Positions 4,471 through 7,730 of a stretch of 7,730 bases of DNA are shown here, in pieces. A program made the position numbers and the translations under genes. The notes below the pieces were generated by a model that had not been told where the DNA came from, made no database searches, and saw nothing but the letters and a program-made list of their open reading frames with translations. Source of the stretch: DAOTYX01 sp034434635 (lineage in GTDB: Bacteria > Chloroflexota > Anaerolineae > B4-G1 > DUEL01); assembly GCA_034434635.1 (NCBI GenBank), contig DAOTYX010000136.1:1-7730 (forward strand), read 5' to 3'. Positions within the stretch are counted from its first letter, which is position 1. Each line of letters starts with the position of its first letter.

Positions 4471-5679
4471 ATGAGCAATCTCGAACTGCTCCACAGCCTG
4501 GCGATCCAGGCCGAAAGCAAGATTCTGTTGCTGGTGCTGGACGGGCTGGGCGGCCTGCCGCTCACGCCCGACGGGCCAACAGAACTGGAAGCGGCGCGCA
4601 CCCCAAACCTGGACGACCTGGCCGCCCGTTCCATCTGTGGAATGAGCACGCCGGTGGCGGCGGGCGTCACCCCGGGCAGCGGCCCCGGCCACCTGGCCCT
4701 CTTCGGCTATGACCCACTGCGCTATGAGATTGGCCGTGGGGTGCTGGAGGCGTTGGGCATCGGCTTCGACCTGCAGCCGCAGGACGTGGCCGCGCGGGGC
4801 AACTTCTGCACGCTCGACCCCGTGACGGGGGTGATCACCGACCGCCGCGCCGGACGCATCCCCAGCGAGGTGGGGGCGCGGTTGTGCGCCAAACTGCGCG
4901 CCATCCGCCTGCCCGACGTGGAGGTCTTCGTCGAACCGGTGCAGGAGTACCGCTTCGCCCTCATCCTGCGCGGCGAGGGGTTGACGGACGGCCTCACCGA
5001 GACCGACCCGCAGCGCACCGGCGTGCCGCCGTTGCCCGTGGAGCCCACCCGCCCGGAGGCAGCCCACACCGCCGACCTGTTCAACCGCTGGCTGGCCGAG
5101 GCGCGCAAGTTGCTGGCAGACGAGCATCCGGCCAACGGCTGCAACCTGCGGGGCATGGCGAAGGAGCCCGGTCTGCCCAAGATGCCCGACCTCTATCGCA
5201 TGCGCTGTGCGGCCATCGCCACCTACCCGATGTACCGCGGCGTGGCCAAACTGGTCGGTATGACCGTGTTGCCCACCGGCGACACGATGGAGGACGAAGT
5301 CGTCACGCTCAAGGCCCACTGGTCGGAGTACGACTTCTTCTTCTTCCACGTGAAGAAGACCGACAGCGCCGGGGAGGATGGGGACTTCGCGCGCAAGGCG
5401 GAGGTGATCGAGCACTTCGACCACCTGCTGCCAGAGATCCTGGCGCTGCAGCCGGACGTGGTCATCGTCACCGGCGATCACTCCACTCCGGCGCTGTGGC
5501 GCTCCCACTCCTGGCATGAACTCCCGGTCCTCCTGTGGTCGAAGTTCATCCGCCCGGACGGAGTGACCGCTTTCGGGGAGCGGCCTTGTATGGCAGGCGG
5601 CCTGGGTCACATCCACCACACCGACCTGCTGCCGCTGGCGCTGGCGAACGCGGGCCGGCTGACGAAGTTTGGGGCGTAG
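4471..5679 (+). CDS. apgM: Archaeal-type cofactor-independent phosphoglycerate mutase
   Basis: Interconverts 3- and 2-phosphoglycerate in glycolysis and gluconeogenesis without 2,3-bisphosphoglycerate. It belongs to the alkaline phosphatase superfamily and uses two metal ions and a phosphoserine intermediate. The 402-residue length is normal for the archaeal-type family (TIGR00306). Seen: LLLVLDGLGG (19-28, metal ligand D24), TPNLDDLA (44-51), TPGSGPGHLALFGYDP (67-82, nucleophile S70 by analogy with the GNSEVGH motif of classical iPGM), IGRGVLEALGIG (87-98), ARGNFCTLD (108-116), YPMYRGVAKLVGM (252-264), KKTDSAGEDGD (295-305), VTGDHSTP (333-340, D336 and H337) and GGLGHIHHTDLLPLAL (376-391). 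In the KTDSAGEDGD loop, Glu302 sits where I expect a metal-binding His (the D-x3-H pattern of iPGM). The start is fixed by a good ribosome binding site and by the promoter just upstream. A related clade is annotated as proposed homoserine kinase, but the motifs here fit the mutase better. Confidence 0.92.
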   Translation: MSNLELLHSLAIQAESKILLLVLDGLGGLPLTPDGPTELEAARTPNLDDLAARSICGMSTPVAAGVTPGSGPGHLALFGYDPLRYEIGRGVLEALGIGFDLQPQDVAARGNFCTLDPVTGVITDRRAGRIPSEVGARLCAKLRAIRLPDVEVFVEPVQEYRFALILRGEGLTDGLTETDPQRTGVPPLPVEPTRPEAAHTADLFNRWLAEARKLLADEHPANGCNLRGMAKEPGLPKMPDLYRMRCAAIATYPMYRGVAKLVGMTVLPTGDTMEDEVVTLKAHWSEYDFFFFHVKKTDSAGEDGDFARKAEVIEHFDHLLPEILALQPDVVIVTGDHSTPALWRSHSWHELPVLLWSKFIRPDGVTAFGERPCMAGGLGHIHHTDLLPLALANAGRLTKFGA

Positions 5680-5722
5680 CGAGGGCGCGGAGGCGGGGAG
5701 ACGGGGGGCGCAAAGACGCAAG
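5680..5722. other. G-rich gap between convergent genes
   Basis: The 43 bases between the apgM stop and the stop of the convergent Lit-like gene carry G-runs on the plus strand at 5683-5685, 5689-5690, 5692-5693, 5695-5698 and 5703-5708. They could form a short two-tier G-quadruplex. I find no stem-plus-T-run terminator for either gene here. Confidence 0.4.
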
Positions 5723-6409
5723 TTACGGTCTGCGGACTGCGCGGCGGTACCACAGGAACGAGCCCACCGTGAGAAGCGTTGTTGACCCTGCCAGAAGGCC
5801 CACAATCACCCACCCCACATCCATCCAGAAGCGCACCGGGAACAGGCGGATGAGGGTGTCCGAATAGGGGAAAGTCCACGTCCCCTCGGCAAAGAAGACC
5901 TGGTGGAAAGCGACGAAGAAGGTATCCCACTGCAGCAGCATCAGACCGCCCACCGCGATGAGCAGTCCTGCGGTGAGGAGGCTGCCCCGCAGTAGCGACG
6001 CCGGGGCGCGGGCGCGTGTGGCGGGGCGGATGGCCAGCCCCACCGTCCCGCCCACGACCAGCGCTCCCGCTGCCAGCCCTGCCCACAGCAACCCCCACAG
6101 CGCCCGTTTGACATCCACCATGTGCTGCAGTTCCCGCTCGTTGAAGGCCGGACGCCCCTCTGCCTCCAGGTCGGCCAACCGCTCGATCCCCGCGTCCGTC
6201 ACCAGGTAGTCCACGCAGGCTCCCGCCAGGCGTAACCGCTCCGCTGTGGTGAATCCGTAGGGATCGGGGGGAAAGTCCGCCTTGCCGTACTCCCAGCGCA
6301 GCAGCCAGTGACCGGTGGTGATGCGCAGGCTGGCCGCCAGCAGCGTCAGCGGCAGGCTGACTACTACCACAAACATAAGCAGGCGGGGGAGAACTCGCGG
6401 GCCGCTCAT
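5723..6409 (-). CDS. DUF1461/TIGR01906 membrane protein, Lit-like
   Basis: A 228-residue integral membrane protein of the TIGR01906/DUF1461 family. To my knowledge, the characterised Firmicutes member is Lit, which moves an acyl chain within lipoproteins to make the lyso form. Whether this homologue does the same is unproven. Predicted helices are at about 8-28, 104-127, 139-161 and 196-221, with a large outer loop (about 30-103) between the first two. Family motifs: YGFTTAERLRL (51-61), FNERELQHMVDVK (89-101, H96), WDTFFVAFHQVFFAEGTW (161-178, H169) and DTLIRLFPVRFW (184-195). The two conserved histidines are the best candidates for catalysis. The start ATG overlaps the TGA of the upstream gene as ATGA (6406-6409), so translation is probably coupled and no separate promoter is expected. 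The function would be in the cytoplasmic membrane. Confidence 0.82.
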   Translation of the reverse strand: MSGPRVLPRLLMFVVVVSLPLTLLAASLRITTGHWLLRWEYGKADFPPDPYGFTTAERLRLAGACVDYLVTDAGIERLADLEAEGRPAFNERELQHMVDVKRALWGLLWAGLAAGALVVGGTVGLAIRPATRARAPASLLRGSLLTAGLLIAVGGLMLLQWDTFFVAFHQVFFAEGTWTFPYSDTLIRLFPVRFWMDVGWVIVGLLAGSTTLLTVGSFLWYRRAVRRP

Positions 6410-7730
6410 CGCAGAGATTCGGTCAGGTAGGCGAGAACGACCGCGTGGGTCAGCATCTCCACCGGAGCGCGGTCGTCGGTGAGGACCAACCCCCCTGGCT
6501 CCACCGGGTGTATCTGTCCCCAGGCCTCGTCGGCGATGGACTGCAGGACGGGGTCGCCCATAAACTCCCGGTTGGCGCGCAGGTTCTCCGCCGCCGTCAG
6601 CTGCACCGTGGCGACGACGATGGCGTTGAAGGAATCCGGCACGTCCATCACGTGCACCGTGGGGAAGACCTGCAGGAGCGTGGCGACCATCGTCTCCACC
6701 AGCCGGTAGTCGCCGGTGTGGCCGACGTTGATCGCCACCACGCCGTCGTCGGTCAGATGGGCGCGCACGCTCTGGAAGAACTCCACTGTGGTCAGGTGCC
6801 AGGGGATGTAAGGCAGGCGGTAGGCGTCAATGGCCACCACGGTGTACCGATGCTCGGAGCGGTCCAGGAAGGCGCGCCCGTCGGTGACGTAGACCTGCAG
6901 GTTCGGCTCGTTCATGTCGAAGTAGGCCCGCCCCACCGCGACGATCTCCGGGTCGATCTCCACGCCGTCTATCGGGATGGGGCCGAAGAAGGCGGTGTAC
7001 CGTTTCGGGATGGTGCCCCCGGCCAGGCCAATCATCGCCAGCCCCTGCACGCGGTCGGGCGTGAAGGGAGGTGGGTTGAAGAAGGGGGCGATGAGGAAGT
7101 AGTCCCATGTGCCCCAGAGCCGCACGGCGTTAGGGTTATAGATGGAGTGGACCCCCTGTCCTTCGTTGAGGTACAACTCGCGCCAGCCGTCCCGCTCGAC
7201 CACCTGGATGTAGTTGTAGGCCGATTCGGTCTCGTAGATGGCCCCTGGCAGAGGTTTGATCGGCTGTCCGCGCATGAAGAAGGCCAGCAGGAGGACCAGG
7301 AGCGGCATCAAGAGGTAGAGGAGCGCCCGGCGCGGGGCGACGCGCAGCAATCCCACCAGGGCGACTGCCAGCAGGAGCAGGGAGAAGGCGACGAAGGTGT
7401 TGCGGGTGCCGAGGGTGGGGATGAGCAGGAAGACGGGGAGCAACGTCCCCAGCAGGCTGCCGGCGGTGGAGATGGCGTAGGCCCGCCCGGCGACATCCCC
7501 CGCATCTTCTACCCGCTCCAGCAGCAGGCGGATGACGAACGGGGAGACACAACCCAGAAGGGTGACCGGAACGGCGAAGAGCAGCAGGACGGCGATGAAG
7601 GGGCCGATCAGCAGGGTCAGATCGTAGGCGTAGCCGACAATACCACGGGTGGAGAGAAGGAGCACCGGCCGGGCGATGAAGGGCACCAGTCCCACCCACA
7701 GCGCGGCCCAGGCCACCACCTGGTAGAGCG
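6406..7730 (-). CDS. Membrane-fused spermidine synthase-like protein, 5' end missing
   Basis: The gene runs off the right edge; the frame stays open to base 7730, so the true start is outside. Counting from the GTG codon at 7717-7719 as residue 1, residues 1-149 are hydrophobic: a transporter-like membrane segment with helices at about 3-22, 34-56, 84-101, 107-125 and 132-149. Residues 160-437 are an aminopropyltransferase-like Rossmann domain. It shows YNYIQVVE (168-175), the LYLNEGQGVHS strand (182-192), a glycine-rich AdoMet-type motif MIGLAGGTIPK (229-239), GVEIDPEIV with acidic residues for the ribose (252-260), VTDGRAFL (278-285), AIDAY (296-300), PWHLTTVEFF (306-315) and GVVAINVG (326-333). 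Such fusions are common in Chloroflexota and other environmental bacteria and are usually annotated 'fused MFS/spermidine synthase'; substrates are mostly unknown. The canonical GGGDG motif is degenerate (GLAGGT), so polyamine synthesis is not assured. It overlaps the Lit-like gene by four bases. Confidence 0.85.
   Translation of the reverse strand, partial: LYQVVAWAALWVGLVPFIARPVLLLSTRGIVGYAYDLTLLIGPFIAVLLLFAVPVTLLGCVSPFVIRLLLERVEDAGDVAGRAYAISTAGSLLGTLLPVFLLIPTLGTRNTFVAFSLLLLAVALVGLLRVAPRRALLYLLMPLLVLLLAFFMRGQPIKPLPGAIYETESAYNYIQVVERDGWRELYLNEGQGVHSIYNPNAVRLWGTWDYFLIAPFFNPPPFTPDRVQGLAMIGLAGGTIPKRYTAFFGPIPIDGVEIDPEIVAVGRAYFDMNEPNLQVYVTDGRAFLDRSEHRYTVVAIDAYRLPYIPWHLTTVEFFQSVRAHLTDDGVVAINVGHTGDYRLVETMVATLLQVFPTVHVMDVPDSFNAIVVATVQLTAAENLRANREFMGDPVLQSIADEAWGQIHPVEPGGLVLTDDRAPVEMLTHAVVLAYLTESLR

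Noticed and set aside
4372..5805. A 477-codon open frame on the minus strand, longer than apgM itself
   Set aside because: It is fully antisense to apgM, has a low-complexity His/Gln/Arg-rich product with no recognisable motif, and lacks a ribosome binding site. ApgM motifs on the plus strand are unmistakable.

Overview
The window is GC-rich bacterial DNA with dense, short-spaced genes and long open antisense frames caused by base composition. The gene set suggests a Chloroflexota-like bacterium (Anaerolineae or a relative): a P1-family (S58) peptidase, an ECF transporter S component, a bacterial-PH/DUF1648 membrane protein, a DUF92 protein, an archaeal-type adenosine-specific kinase, an archaeal-type phosphoglycerate mutase, a DUF1461/Lit-like protein and a membrane-fused spermidine synthase-like protein. 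The lineage is inferred from this mix and from a GTCCGTG-type heptamer repeat that I associate with such genomes. No rRNA or marker gene is present to prove it.

Layout. 1-570 (+) is the C-terminal part of an S58 peptidase cut by the window edge. 571-731 holds two opposed heptamer arrays, followed by a structured leader (806-860) and the ECF S component (868-1410, +), which ends in a strong intrinsic terminator (1425-1459). A near-perfect sigma-70 promoter (1500-1528) then drives a two-gene unit: the PH/DUF1648 protein (1552-2451) and the DUF92 protein (2495-3328). The DUF92 stop overlaps the stop of the convergent adenosine-specific kinase gene (3316-3801, -). A single-domain response regulator (3918-4307, -) lies upstream of the kinase gene, separated from it by a hairpin whose wobble pairing fits minus-strand transcription. 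A divergent intergenic region (4308-4470) carries promoter-like sequences for both directions and a 7-6-7 dyad. It separates the response regulator from apgM (4471-5679, +). A short G-rich gap follows, then a minus-strand pair: a fused membrane/spermidine synthase-like gene running in from the right edge (6406-7730) and, overlapping it by ATGA, a Lit-like DUF1461 gene (5723-6409).

How the genes may work together. No single pathway links the whole window; it reads as several small independent units. apgM is glycolytic. The S component needs an energizing EcfA/A'/T module that is not in the window. The two minus-strand genes at the right edge are probably translationally coupled and both encode membrane enzymes. 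The PH/DUF1648 and DUF92 genes are probably co-transcribed, with no proven shared role. I see no mobile element, CRISPR array, tRNA or rRNA, and nothing that clearly amounts to a new defence or biosynthetic system. The most unusual items are the opposed heptamer arrays, the dyad over the response-regulator promoter, the His-to-Glu change in a metal-site motif of ApgM, and the coupled aminopropyltransferase-like/Lit-like pair.
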